Notes under the pieces: generated by a model
The model's database searches: none
The model's input: only the letters and a program-made list of their open reading frames with translations
What the model was told of the DNA's origin: nothing
Source: Cryptomeria japonica
Lineage: Eukaryota > Streptophyta > Pinopsida > Cupressales > Cupressaceae
DNA length: 64,000 nt
Assembly: GCF_030272615.1 (NCBI RefSeq)
Contig: NC_081405.1
Location: 569,405,095-569,469,094 of the forward strand
Reading direction: 5' to 3'
Program-made: the position numbers and the translations under genes
Shown: positions 11,190-22,331 of the stretch, piece by piece
Layout: each line of letters begins with the position of its first letter
Numbering within the stretch: the first letter of the stretch is position 1

Positions 11190-12414
11190 AGGATGAATGG
11201 ATCATTGATTCAGGATGTTCACATCATATGACTAGTGATAAAGTTAAATTCTTGAACTTTCAGGAGTATAATGGAGGTTTGGTAAGATTTGGAGATGATA
11301 AAGCTTGTTTGATCAAAGGAAAAGGTACTATATCTCTTGATGGTAAGCATAATACTAACAATGTTTACTATGTAGAAGGTTTAAAGCATAATATTTTGAG
11401 TGTTGGTCAATTAGTTGAGAAAGGATTTCAGTTACAATTCAAGAATAGAAAATGCAAAATTATGAACAGAACCGACTTGGAAATTGCAACTGGTAACATC
11501 TTTCATTTGAATAATAGTGAAAAGACATGCTTGATTGCACATATTGATGAAAGTTGGCTATGTCATAAGAGACTATGTCATGTAAATTTTGATTGCATGG
11601 TAAAAATCAGTACTACTAAGGTAGTTAGAGGCTTACCTAAGATTGTTATACTTCAAAATCTGATATGCAAGGAATGTCAATTTGGAAAACAAGTTAGAGC
11701 ATCTCTTAAAAGTATTCCAAAAAAATCCACTAATGCTCTTGACTTAATTCACACTGATTTATGTGGTCCAGCTAGAACTAAAAGCTTACAAGGTGATAGA
11801 TATTTCATGCTAATCATTGATGACTATTCTAGAATGTGTTGGGCTACTTTTCTCAGAGAAAAATCAGAAGCACTTGGGAAGTTCAAACTATTCAAGATGA
11901 TGGCATAAAATGAAACCAGTAAGAAAATCAAATGTCTGAGACCAGATCAAGGAGGTGAATTCACATCTAAGAAATTTAATGCATTCAGTGAAGTGAATGG
12001 AATCATAAGACAATTATCAGCACCCCGGACACCACAACAGAATGAAGTTGTAGAAAGGAAAACAAAACTATCTTGGATGCAACTAGAAGTATGTTATCAG
12101 AAGAAAATCTACCACATATATATTGGAGAGAGGCAGTAAGCACATCGGTCTATACTTTCAACAAATTTCACATCAAAGGTGAAACTGGTAAGACCCCTGA
12201 TGAACTATGGTTTGGTATTACTCCTACTCTTAAATATTTCAGAATATGTGTTAGTAAATGCTATATTAGAAGAGATGAGTATATTGGAAAATTTGATCCT
12301 AGAAGTGATGAAGGAATATTTCTTGGTTATTCATCTAAGAGAAAAGCATATAGATGTTTTAACAAGAGATTGCAAAAAATTGTTGAGAGTACAAATGTCA
12401 AGATTGATGAATAG
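11190..12414 (+). pseudogene. copia protease and integrase remnant
   Basis: The protease active-site motif IIDSGCSHHMT lies at about 11203-11235. GAG-pre-integrase follows, with the H-x-H...C-x2-C zinc site near 11563-11680 (LCHKRLCHVN, CKECQFGK). The integrase core shows the first Asp in HTDLCGP, the second in RPDQGGEFTS (about 11940), and the Glu in NEVVERK (about 12050). A stop at 11906-11908 and a lost base near 12060 break the frame. The frame then resumes at 12073-12414 (ATRSMLSEENLP). A stop at 12412 ends it. The key catalytic residues are all still visible. Confidence 0.87.
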
Positions 12415-12589
12415 TTTAGAGGAACTTCAAGGTATATAGACTCTAAACCGGCAACAAAAATACTGACAAATGAACCTGCATTGAACCCATCGACCGATAC
12501 AGAATGAAGATCCAGTTACACTAGTATCATCTGAAAATTCCACTGTAACTAAGGAACAACAACAAACGAAGACACCCCGATATGTAAGA

Positions 12590-14090
12590 TTGAATCACTC
12601 TGAAAATCAAATAATTGGGAACAAGTATCAAGGAGTTATGAAAAGAGGAAGCCTGGAAAATGAAGAGGTATGTCTTATTTCTCAAATTGAGCCATCATCA
12701 ATTAATGAGGCATGTGAAGATAAACACTGGATTAAAGCTATGGAAGAGGAACTAGAACAAATTGAGAAGAATAACACATGGACATTAGTTCCTCGGCCTA
12801 AAGACAAAAATGTGATTGGAACAAAACGGGTTTTCAGAAACAAACTTAATGAAGATGGTAAGGTAATCATAAATAAAGAAAGATAAGTGTGTAAGGGATA
12901 TTGTCAGAAAGAAGGAATTTATTATAAGGAAACCTTTGCACCGGTAGCTAGAATTGAGGCAGTCAAATTATTCTTGGTTTTTGCAGCACACAAGAACTAC
13001 AAAGTATATCAAATGGATATTAAATGTGCATTTCTGAATGGAGGTCTTGAAGAAGAAGTTTACATTGAGCAACCTGATGGATTTTCTTTGACAGATAACA
13101 AAGATATGGTTTGCAGGTTAAGGAAAGCTTTATATGGGTTGAAGCAAGCTCCAAGAGCTTAGTATGCTAGATTGGATAAATATCTTTTGAAGATTGTTTT
13201 TTCTAAAGGTAATGCTGACATCAACTTATACTATAAAGTGACTAATGATGACATCTTGGTTATAGAAGTTTTTGTTGATGATATAATCTTTGGAGGGGAA
13301 GATGGATTATGTAAAAACTTTTCTATTGAAATGCAGCAAGAATTTGAAATGTCTATGATTGGAAAGATAAAATTCTTTTTAGGATTGCAAATTTCACAGA
13401 CTGATAAAGGTATATTCTTGAGTCAATCCAAGTACTTGAAGGAGTTACTAAATAAATTTGGGATGGAGAACTCTAAATTGGTAAGCACACCTATGACTAC
13501 AAATGACAAATTATCACTAAGGGATGAATCTACACCTGTTAATCCGACTAGGTACAAATTTATGATAGGAAGTTTACTGTATTTGACACAAACAAGACCT
13601 GATATTTCGAATGCAGTATGTATTGTTTCAAGATTTCAGAGTAATCCTAGAGAAAATCATGAATCAATAGTAAAAATGATTTTTTGGTACTTACAAGGCA
13701 CTACAAATCTTGGTTTATGGTATCCTAGAGATGAAAACTTTGAATTATGTGCATACACAGATGCAAATTGGGCAGGAGATGTGGATGACGGAAAAAACAT
13801 GACCGACAGAGCATTTTTTCTTGGAAGCAGATTAATTTCTTAGTTGAGTAAGAAACAAAGTTGCACATCTTTATCAATAGCAGAATCAGAATATGTTGCA
13901 GCAACAACTAACTGTACATAGGTATTATGGCTTAAGCAAATGTTGAAAGACATAAAGGTAAAATGCAAGGAACCTATAACTAGTTTATGTGAATACTAAA
14001 GAGCAGATTGCAGATATTTTCACTAAGCCTTTGCCAAAGGATACTTTTGAATCTCTCAGAGATCAGCTTGGGGTCATACCCCCACCGATA
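12590..14090 (+). pseudogene. copia reverse transcriptase and RNase H remnant
   Basis: The RVT_2 domain begins in the segment with WIKAMEEELEQIEKNNTW. It runs through [14 protein letters not shown], the [10 protein letters not shown] motif, [10 protein letters not shown] and the active site FVDDIIFGG (about 13270-13300). RNase H follows with CAYTDANWAGD (near 13750) and AESEYVAAT (near 13885). In-frame stops occur at 12884, 13160, 13841 and 13919. Three of them fall where the family normally has Trp or Gln, as expected from C-to-T decay. The tail includes the usual TKQ/DIFTKPL-like end (ADIFTKPLPKD, near 14010). Confidence 0.88.
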
Positions 14091-14482
14091 GTGACTTAGA
14101 TAGTTAATGTTTGTCATCAACCGACATAATTAATAGAGAAATCTTTTACTCTGGCTTTGATGAGGAGAGCTACTTCTCAGGGGGAGTAGTTGGTATACTG
14201 AATTGGTTGGTATTTTGTACTTGAACCTGGCTTTTGTATTGGCTTTGGCATTTGATGTCAAAGGGGGAGAGATTGATATGGAAAAACACAAGGAAAACAC
14301 ATGTTACTCTTAGGGGAAGAGATTGTTACTTTGGAAGAGATTGATTACTCTCTGTATCCGAATTTTGATTTCTGGTTATGATCTCTTTTGGAAGATTGTT
14401 GGTTTTTGGTATTTGGCATTTCTATTTTGGCACTTTGATGGTTTATCCATCTTGTGTTGCAATCAATGCCAAAGGGGGAGAT
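14091..14482 (+). other. copia 3' leader and polypurine tract
   Basis: Non-coding internal sequence between RNase H and the 3' LTR. It contains the GGGGGAG-type runs usual in this position and ends with the polypurine tract next to the LTR. Confidence 0.7.
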
Positions 14483-15486
14483 TGTTGGTATTTTGAATAT
14501 GTTGATATGGGTTTTTCATTTATGTCAATACCTATTAACATTTATCAACTCTAGCACTTTGGAGAATTGACAATGTTCATCGGCAAGCAAGTGACTTATG
14601 CACAGTCACCGGTATCCGGTACACTGACAGGATATATTGTTCATCGGAACATGGAATGACATGGAAAACACTTGGTTATGTCGAAGACATCATTTAGATA
14701 CTTTGTCTTGGAGATTTGTTAACTGATATATTCATATTTGCATATTGGTTGTTATCGACAAATAAGTCCAGAATAAGCACCAACGGGCTTATCTATTCCA
14801 GATCAGCACGACATGCTTTGGAGATGATTCCGTTCTTATTGTAAATGCATTAAGCCGACATGTTGAATCGGATATTGCATCGGTTATTGATTTTGATTTT
14901 ATTGTAATATCTTTTAGAGCTGACCTACTAAAATTGGTCTTAGGTTATGCTATATATGTAAGATCTTATTTGTAAGATCAATAGGCGATTGGGAAAAGGA
15001 ATTGTAAGAAGGTATATGCGAGAATAAGCAGAGTTATACACATAGACATCATTTGAAGGTGAAGCAAGGTTTTTGTGAAGGCATATCAGAACTATACTAG
15101 TACTAAATCCAATTGTAGTCACTGTGACTCCTACTTGTGTTTGAGCAATGAGCTCCAGGTGCTTGGCCTTTCTGCATGTGCAGAGCCCATTTGTATACAC
15201 ATACTATCTGTAGTACTATCATCTGATTGTGGGTAAGGTTTCCCACCATGGTTTTTCCCCTTACAGGGTTTCCACATACAAATATTGGTGTTATATGTTG
15301 TCGATGTTATTGTCTTTCCATTTCATGCATTAATCTTTATTGGTACTATAATTAACTAATAAACTATCTACCGACATAAAGTTTGGTTTATCGGTATTAA
15401 GCATTAAGGTTGGTTGATTTGTTTTTGGTTTGAATTTATTTGACAACTGATTTACGCCCACTCTTAGTTGTCTTCGGGACCTAACA
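14483..15486 (+). repeat. 3' LTR of the copia element
   Basis: 1004 bp, TGTTGG...TAACA. It aligns along its length with the split 5' LTR and lacks one short segment present there. Confidence 0.92.
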
Positions 15487-15851
15487 GTGGATAGAGGGAT
15501 TGGGAGAGAAAGACAGACCTAAGAGGTGGAGGGATGGAAGGTGAGAGAGAGAGAAAGAGAGTATGAGAGATAGAGAGATTATAAGTGAGAAAGAGAGGTA
15601 ATGAAAAAGGGAGAGAGGGAGGGGGAGAAGAGAGGGAGATAATGAGAGAGAGATACACCTAAGAGAAGGAAAGAGTGAGATACATAGAAATAGGATGAGA
15701 GGGAGAGACTTCAGAGAGAGAGAGAGAGAGAGAAGTGAAAAATAGAAATGGAGGGGGGAGGTAGGGAGAGAGTGGGAAAAAGATACACTTGACAAAGGAT
15801 GACAAAGGAGGAGAGTGAGATAGAGAGATAGAGGGAGAGAGGGAGAGAGAC

Positions 15852-15893
<42 letters not shown>

Positions 15894-15945
15894 TGAGAGA
15901 AGCTGAGAGTGAGATACATAGAAAGAGGATGAGAGGGAGAGACTT

Positions 15946-15989
<44 letters not shown>

Positions 15990-16520
15990 AGTGAAAAATA
16001 GAAATAGAGGGGGGAGGTAGGGAGAGAGTGGGAAAAGATACACTTGACAAAGGGTGACAAAGGAGGAGAGTGAGATAGCGAGATAGAGGAAGAGAGGGAG
16101 AGAGACTTGAGAGAGAGAGAGAGGTTGATAGCTAGAGACTTGATAGAGAGAAGGAGAGAGACTTGAGAGAAAGAGAAATGGAGCGAGAGGGGGAGAGAGA
16201 AAGAGAGTTCGAGAGAAAGAAATACTTGACAAAGGAAGAGAAAGGGAGGGGGAGGGAGAGGGGTAGAATGAGAGAGAGATATTGAAGAGAGGGGGAGAGA
16301 GTGAGACATAGAGATATTTGAGAGAGGGAGAGAAAGAGAGGGATAGATGAAAGAGAGAAAGAGGGTAAGGGAGATGAGAAAGAGAGGGAGAGATACCTGA
16401 GAGAGGGAGATATACTCGAGAGAGGGAAGAAAGTAGAGAGGGAGATGCGTAAGAGACAAAAAGGTAGGGGTTAAGGAAGAGAGAGGGGGAATGTATGGAA
16501 GAGACGAGAGAGATAATGCT
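15487..16520. repeat. GA-rich tract, right of the copia insertion
   Basis: About 1 kb of GAGAGAGGGAGA-type sequence. It has a higher-order repeat of roughly 300 bp: the segments near 15640-15890 and 15880-16090 share GATACACTTGACAAAGG and GAAAAATAGAAAT. The long frames of Ser/Leu through it are not genes. Confidence 0.88.
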
Positions 16521-16639
16521 AATATAAGCATGCTAATTACTAAAATTTGACTAAGTCTAAAATTTATGAGAATACTCAAAAAACTAGAATCTGCATTATA
16601 ATTCTTAGAGATCTGGAACCATTGTCAAACATCCTGACA

Positions 16640-16731
16640 ATATATACATAAAATATAACTTAAAGTATAAGAAAGATAAAAGACAAAGAGAAATGTCACT
16701 TATACTTGAATGTTATATTTTATGTATATAT
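16640..16731. repeat. Hairpin-forming inverted repeat
   Basis: Arms of about 32 bp (16640-16671 and 16699-16731) are near-perfect inverses around the core ATACATAAAATATAAC, with a loop of about 27 bp. It lies in the right part of the TIR block. Confidence 0.8.
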
Positions 16732-16785
16732 CCTACTGAAAAACCTAATGGAATGCTAAATGAATTGTATTTTATTGACAAACAA

Positions 16786-16925
16786 ACGCGCATGCGGTTT
16801 TAGTTTGTAAACCACGTATGTGGTTCTTAGTTTCTAAACCGCGCATGTGGTTTTATTTTTTAAACCGCATACACGATTTATCTTTGGTTAGGCTCGGCAA
16901 AACGAGCCTAAAAGCGTACGAGGTT
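16786..16925. repeat. Right palindromic GC-rich array
   Basis: Four units of about 27-30 bp have near-palindromic cores such as AAACCGCGCATGTGGTTT and AAACCACGTATGTGGTT. They are followed by a short inverted pair GGCTCG...CGAGCC (16891-16908). It mirrors the array at 4967-5107. Confidence 0.7.
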
Positions 16926-16977
16926 CTTTAAATTTGAAATACGTCGTGTGTGTTTTGTTATTTTTCAAGGTTTTTTT

Positions 16978-17022
16978 TTGGGTGTGTCCACTTTTCTAAC
17001 CACCATCTTTGTGCACTTACCC
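16978..17022 (-). repeat. Right terminal inverted repeat
   Basis: It reads GTGTCCACTTTTCTAACC and then ACCATCTTTGTGCACTTACCC, the inverse of the left end at 4099-4150. Confidence 0.7.
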
Positions 17023-17026
17023 GATT

Positions 17027-17950
17027 GGACAATTTGTTTGTTTTAATATCGAATCAAAGAAAAATTATAAAACAAGCAACTATTTCAGTTGTAGCAGAAT
17101 GAAAAATACATTAAACTAGATCACAGAAGTAGCAGAAAGACCTTACAAATTAAGAAACAAATACAAGGGGCCAGCAAGTGGTATTGTTTGAAGAGGCATG
17201 ACAAAACACTTGCAAACTAAGAACAATAACAACAGGCCAAAATGCATTACAATTAAGAAACATGATGAAACGTGCTTTGCATAGGTTCATATTGTAGCTA
17301 TTCTAAGGTTGATTCACCTGATCTTGAATCTGTTGAAACCGTACTATGGCTAAAGTATTCTTGTTGGACAGATTTGCTTTTTGTTTGCTTTTTTCCTAGT
17401 GAAGAGAAGTGGAATCATGTGAAGCTCATAACTTCCTAAGATTTACCACAATGATGTCTCTATGCATGATATTACAAAATCCATAGGTTTGGGTATCTAT
17501 CTAACTCTGTACCTGAACCCCTAGTTTCATAACTATAGAATTAGTATACTAAGCGATACTGCACCATAAAACTATTGAAACTGGGTATGATTCTTATGAT
17601 TTAATATTTGAAATTGATAAAATAGACTACATCAAATGAAGATAGTGAAAAAGATTAGTTGTATTGAAATTTGATTTGTAGTAGCTCTGATTTGATTTAA
17701 TTTTGGATGTATCAATATGCCTAGTAATAAGTGTAGTTTTTTTAGAACCTATCACAAATACATTGTGAAAGTTTGATACGTTGAATCTATTCCAAGAGGA
17801 TATGCTCGGTCAAAAGTTTGGTTGGTTGCAATTAATTGTGAAATTCTGATATGTTGAATCTGATCCAGGAGGATATGCTCGGTCAAAAGTTCGATATTGT
17901 CAAAAGTTTGGTTGGTTGCAATTAATTGTGAAAGTTTGATACATTGAATC
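17027..17950. repeat. Duplicated unit, copy B (left part)
   Basis: This aligns with 37290-38060 and 42010-42790 (AATTATAAAACAAGCAACTA, CAACAGGCCAA, GAATTAGTATACTAAG, AAATGAAGATAGTGAAAAAG). It is cut by the gypsy element at 17950 and continues at 24643. The last 165 bp hold extra tandem copies of the junction, described separately. No gene is seen. Confidence 0.75.
17786..17950. repeat. Tandem copies of the host/LTR junction
   Basis: Three times the sequence runs from host DNA (GCAATTAATTGTGAAA...TTGAATC) into what looks like the first 30-45 bp of the gypsy LTR (TGATCCAGGAGGATATGCTC). Only the last copy continues into the LTR. The period is about 70-90 bp. Confidence 0.75.
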
Positions 17951-18980
17951 TGATCCAAGAGCATATGCTTAGTCAAAATTTTGATATTATTCTTCAACAC
18001 AAAAAAAATGTTTTTGTTAGGGGGGTCGAACCTATGACCACCCATGTACAAGTTTTATGCTACACCACTCTACTACCAGATCTTCGTTGACTAATCTAAG
18101 AGGCAGGTTTTTTCTAACTAACAAATCGGTAAGAAGGGATCTGTGGGAGTTGAACCTCTGAACTCCTATTTTCCCTTTAACTCTCCAAACTACTAACCCA
18201 CCCGTGATTTTCAGAATAATGGGGGCAAATATTATATTTTTAGATACTCGTTAGATGGTAAACCAAGAATGGAGGGCTTGGGCCAAACCCAAGCCCCCAT
18301 ATTAAACCAAACATAAACAAATCTAAGCCCCAAAATAAAACCCGATAAGAATAATATTTGAGAAAAATATATTTTGTAAAGCCTGCAATTATAAGGTCCA
18401 TTAGTTAAAAGCCTTAGGATTATTTTGAGAAGACTGTTTTAAAATTAGGGGGGATTTTAAAAGTTTACATGTTGTAAATAGGAGATATGGATGATTTTTA
18501 AAATCATTTGGTTTTAAGACAAATTGGGAAAAAATGGTGTATAAAAAGAGAGGTAAGTGGGGAGTTTGAGTTAGTCGTGATTTGTGAGATAAATTTTTAG
18601 AAAGATTGAGTGTTCATCTCTATGCACTGGAGGACTAGTGTCTTGCTATTTCATTTGAAGGAGGACTTTGTACTCATTGTAATCAAGAGACTTGAAGCTC
18701 ATCCAAGTTGAAGGCCTTGTAACCATTGTTGGAGCATAATCAAGGATCGGTCACTTTATTGGAGAGGGGCCTAGAGACGTAGCCATATTGGTGAACTCCA
18801 TTATCAACTTGTGCTCTTGTTTTCTCTCTTCTTTCTCTCTTTTTTAAATTCACCGCTTAACTATTGTTGTGTTTATTTAAGAATTTCAATTACATTTTCA
18901 AGACCTTCAATTTAATCGATGTAATAGTTAATCATATGTATATATACATGCAATAGTCATAGATCCTAACATTCAAATCA
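17951..18980 (+). repeat. 5' LTR of the gypsy element
   Basis: About 1030 bp. It aligns with 23617-24637. It includes a likely promoter and start region near 18535-18600 (GTGTATAAAAAGAGAGG), where TATAAAAA is a good TATA box. Confidence 0.9.
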
Positions 18981-18982
18981 TG

Positions 18983-18994
18983 TGGTATTAGACC
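18983..18994 (+). other. Primer binding site (initiator Met-tRNA type)
   Basis: TGGTATTAGACC lies two bases after the LTR. It is close to the initiator Met-tRNA complement TGGTATCAGAGC. Confidence 0.75.
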
Positions 18995-19022
18995 TTGTTG
19001 TGACTCATGTTTGCAGAGGTGA

Positions 19023-20040
19023 ATGATAACAATATCCAAGAGCCAACGAGGTGAAGGTACACATGTAGAGTATAATCCTGAGATTGGGAAAAGAAGAACC
19101 TTTCCACCAAAGATGTTAGAAATTGGAACTGAGGATGAAAACCCTAAGATGGATGAGAGAAGATTTCATCAAGCCTTTCTTGATAGGAAGACCATGGTGG
19201 AGTCTCTCTACAAAGAAAGCCAAGAGTGAAGGAAATCTGAAAGAGGCATTCCTTTGAGGCATTAAGATAAGAAGAAAGGGTTAGGAGGTGCTGAATCACC
19301 ACCAAAAACTCATCCATCTCCTTCTCCTCATTCTTCCCCTTCTTATTTTATTTATGTTAATCCTTTTCAAAGAACATCTAAGCCTATAATAAAACTTGAT
19401 GTAAAATTTGAATTACCTAAATATAATGGGGAACTAAGTGCTGAAAAAATTGATGACTAGATACAATAAGTAGAGGTTTACTATAGGATACAGGGCATGA
19501 TAGAAGATTTCTTTAGGATAAAGTTGGTTACTCTCCATTTAGGAGGTACCTTGTGGGAGAGTAGAACCCAAGAGGAGCTTGCCCATCATGGTAGAGTTAG
19601 GATGACCAAGATGGAGTTTCTTGCTGCTCTAAAAGTGCAATTCTATCTTTTAGGACACATGCAACAACTAACTATGAGTTGGCAAACCTTTACACAAGAA
19701 AAAGACCAATCAGTGCCAGAGTACGCCCACGAGTTTAGAAAATGGACAATAGCATTGAATTTACATTCCTACCTCTAACACACTATCCTCTTGTTGAATC
19801 CTAGTAATCTAGATTAGGTATGTGTCCAAGATACTCATATTGAGTCTAGAGGTAAGAACACTTTTAGTGAAAACTTTGCCAAGAAATCACCTGAGGGAAA
19901 ATCAAAGGATAAAAGTAAAGGGAAGAAGATGACTATAGTAAAGAAAAGGGATGATAAGCCTACGTTCTCTCATTGTAAGAAAGAAGGTCATGAAGATGCT
20001 AAGTGTTGGAAGTTGCATCTGGAATTAAGGTCGAAGTGAT
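19023..20040 (+). pseudogene. gypsy gag remnant
   Basis: Frames at 19023-19229 and 19497-19778 resemble a retrotransposon gag. The second has the order seen in gag capsids: a W...L motif region, VQFYLLGHMQQLTMSWQTF, and QSVPEYAHEFRK. Stop codons separate the pieces. A Lys-rich stretch follows with a knuckle-like CKKEGHEDAKCWKLH (about 19975-20015). This would be the RNA-packaging protein, and it is no longer intact. Confidence 0.75.
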
Positions 20041-20279
20041 ACGAAGGTAACAAAGGTCTGAAGAAGATTATTGTAGTGATCCAACAAGATCTTGGATTTG
20101 ATTCTAGAGATGAAACTCAAATAGTTGCAATTGGGATCCAAGGTAAAGTGAAAGGTAAAAATTTGTCATCAGATGAAATTGTTTCTAATGCAAGTACAAG
20201 AAAAGAAAATTCTCTTCCTAATGTGGGTAAATAATGGAATGAAATTTTTCACATTCGTATCATAACTAAATACACTAAG

Positions 20280-21485
20280 ATACTCTATTTGATATTGGTT
20301 CACAAGTCGACTTAATTTTTGAAGAAGTTGTGAAGAAATTGAATCTAACTACTACTCCTCATCCTAAGCCCTATCCACTTGGATGGGTATGTAATGATGC
20401 ATAATTGTGAGTGATAAAATAGTGTAAACTTCATTTTGCCATCCCTGCTAATTTCATTTGTGAGGTAGAAGTAGATGTTGTACCTCTAGATATTTTTGGC
20501 CTTGTGTTATGAAGTCCATATCTTTTTGATAGACAAGAAATCTTTTATAGGGGGTTGAATAAGTATCATTTGTTCAAAGATGGTAAAGAGTACATAGTTA
20601 GATCACATAAAGTCAAAAACTAATCTGGCATTAGTAAATGTTGGTCAAATGAAAATACTAGTGAATGCGAGTAAGAACTTTGTACTAATGTTTGTAAAAT
20701 CCAAGGATGATGATAAATCCAAAGCATTTAAGGTATGTAAAATAGAACATAAGTCTGAGTTGGTCAAAATTTTATCCACATATGATGACCTTTCTCAAGT
20801 ACCAAAGGGGTTGTTCCCCAAGAGAGAGATCTAGCATGAGTTACATTTGTAGTAAGACATGCCTCTTCCTAATATCGGCATGTGTCGCTTATCTATTCTA
20901 CAGAATGAGGAGATCAAGAAACAAGTTTAGGAGTTAGTCAAGAAAGGAGGGGTTCGGCCAAGTACATCTCCTTGTGGCTTGCCGACTATAATACTACCAA
21001 ACGATGGGTCGTAGAGGATGTGTATCGATAACCAAGCCCTAAATAAGATTATGATAACTAATAGTTATCCTCTTTCTCGTATTGATGATTTACTTGATTA
21101 GCTAAAGAATGTGAATTATTTTACTAAGATGGATCTGTGAAGTGGTTATCATCAAATTAGGATTGCAAAAAATGACATTTGGAAAACTACATTCAAGACT
21201 AAGAATGGACTATACGAATGGTTGGTAATGCTTTTTGGGTTGTGCAATGCACCAACCACTTTCATGCATGTAATGAATGATGTATTTCGTCCTTTTTTGG
21301 ATGAATTTGTAATAGTCTACCTAGATGATATCCTTGTATTCTATAAGTCTTGGGATCATCATGTAAGTCATGTAAGGAATTGTTTTGATATTTTGAGAAA
21401 AGAAAAACATTTTGTAAAGATGTCAAAATGCGATTTCGTTAAGACATCCTTAGTGTACTTAGGCTATGTCGTAGGAGGTGGTTAA
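20280..21485 (+). pseudogene. gypsy protease and reverse transcriptase remnant
   Basis: Near 20291 a protease-like motif DIGSQVDLIF appears, with Ile in place of the usual Thr or Ser of D-T/S-G. RT motifs are spread over broken frames from about 20870. They include a block ending in the Phe-Gly-Leu-Cys-Asn-Ala-Pro region (MLFGLCNAPTTF, 21228) and the active site VYLDDILVF (about 21313). Several stops, among them 20832, 21100 and 21138, interrupt the domain. Confidence 0.82.
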
Positions 21486-22331
21486 TTGAAAGTAGACCCT
21501 ATGAAGGTTGAAGTTATTGTAAAATAGCCTAATGCAAGTATCATCACAGAAGTTAGAAGTTTGGTAGGTGAAATTTAAAACTGGAGAAAGTTCATTGCCA
21601 ATTTCTCCTATATTGCATCATCGTTGCATGCTTTGACAAGTACGAATATAATTTTTCAATGGGGAGTACCTCAACAGAAGGCCTTCAACATTTTGAAGGA
21701 AAAATTGAGCACCACACTTGTCTTAACTTTGCCAAACTTGCTTAAACCATTCAAGATTGAAATCGATGCAAGTGGGTTTGCCATGGGAGTTGTTCTTATG
21801 CAAGGAGGTATGTCGGTATGTTATTACTCTAAAAATTTCACAGTTGTAGTAGGAAACTATCCTAATTATCATAAGGAGCTCTATGCACTAGTTCAAAGTT
21901 TTAAAAAAATGGAAGCAATATCTAATGGGCAAAGAAACAATCATCCACACTGATCACCAACCACTACAATTTTTGCATTCATAATAAAAGTTGCAACAAG
22001 TAGGCACTTTAGGTGGATGAGATTCCTTCAACAATTTCACTTAGTAATTAAGTACAAGAAGGGTGTCCATAATAAGGTAGCAGATATGCTTTCTAGGCCT
22101 CCTATCATGAATGCTTTGGTTATCTTTCAGGGAAGTTCCATGATTCACAAAAGTTTCCAGGAACAATATGCCATGGATGAAAAAATTAAGGATATTTATG
22201 CAGCTCTAATTGCAGGCAAACAAGTAGAAGAAAAGAAGTACTATGTGCAGAATACGCTATTGTATCATTTAGGAAAGTTATCCATTCCTAAAGGTGAACA
22301 AGCACAAGTAGTTAGAGAAGCTCACATGTAA
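21486..22331 (+). pseudogene. gypsy RNase H remnant
   Basis: IEIDASGFAMGVVLMQ (about 21755-21800) is the RT-RNase H start, and YYSKNF and YHKELYALVQSF follow. After a break the frame resumes at 22017 with the RNase H end (KYKKGVHNKVADMLSRPP) and then a linker to integrase. The DAS motif is kept. Confidence 0.83.

Larger units (their letters stand above)
7291..15486 (+). mobile_element. Ty1/copia LTR retrotransposon (decayed) carrying a nested solo LTR
   Basis: Both LTRs begin TGTTGGTATTTT and end in TAACA. GTGGA flanks the element at 7286-7290 and 15487-15491, a 5-bp target duplication. A primer binding site matching initiator Met-tRNA (TGGTATTAGAGC, 10027-10038) follows the 5' LTR. A polypurine tract (AAAGGGGGAGA, about 14471-14481) precedes the 3' LTR. 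The internal order is gag, protease, integrase, reverse transcriptase, RNase H, which is the copia order. The frame is broken by many stops and some frameshifts, so the copy cannot encode its own proteins. The insertion is in the GA tract. Confidence 0.93.
4099..17022. mobile_element. TIR-bounded block (unclassified DNA-transposon-like), with nested insertions
   Basis: The two ends are inverted copies over about 45-50 bp. The left end begins GGATAACTGCACAAAG, and the right end, read on the minus strand, begins GGGTAAGTGCACAAAG. Both continue through GATGGTGGT to GTGGACAC and a poly-A/T run. GATT flanks both sides (4095-4098 and 17023-17026) and could be a 4-bp target duplication. Without the nested copia element the block is about 4.7 kb and holds no transposase-like frame, so it would be non-autonomous. 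Palindromic GC-rich arrays lie inside both ends, like the subterminal repeats of some DNA transposons. The ends do not match CACTA, hAT, Mutator or Helitron termini that I know, and the family is unassigned. An alternative is two separate copies of a small repeat in opposite orientation. Confidence 0.5.

Noticed and set aside
15464-16579. Long Ser/Leu-rich frames up to 242 aa on the minus strand
   Set aside because: Simple-sequence artefacts of the GA tract.
4099-17022. Assignment of the TIR block to CACTA or Helitron
   Set aside because: The ends do not begin CACTA/CACTG, and there is no TC...CTRR end with a hairpin. The 4-bp duplication also does not fit, so it was left unclassified.
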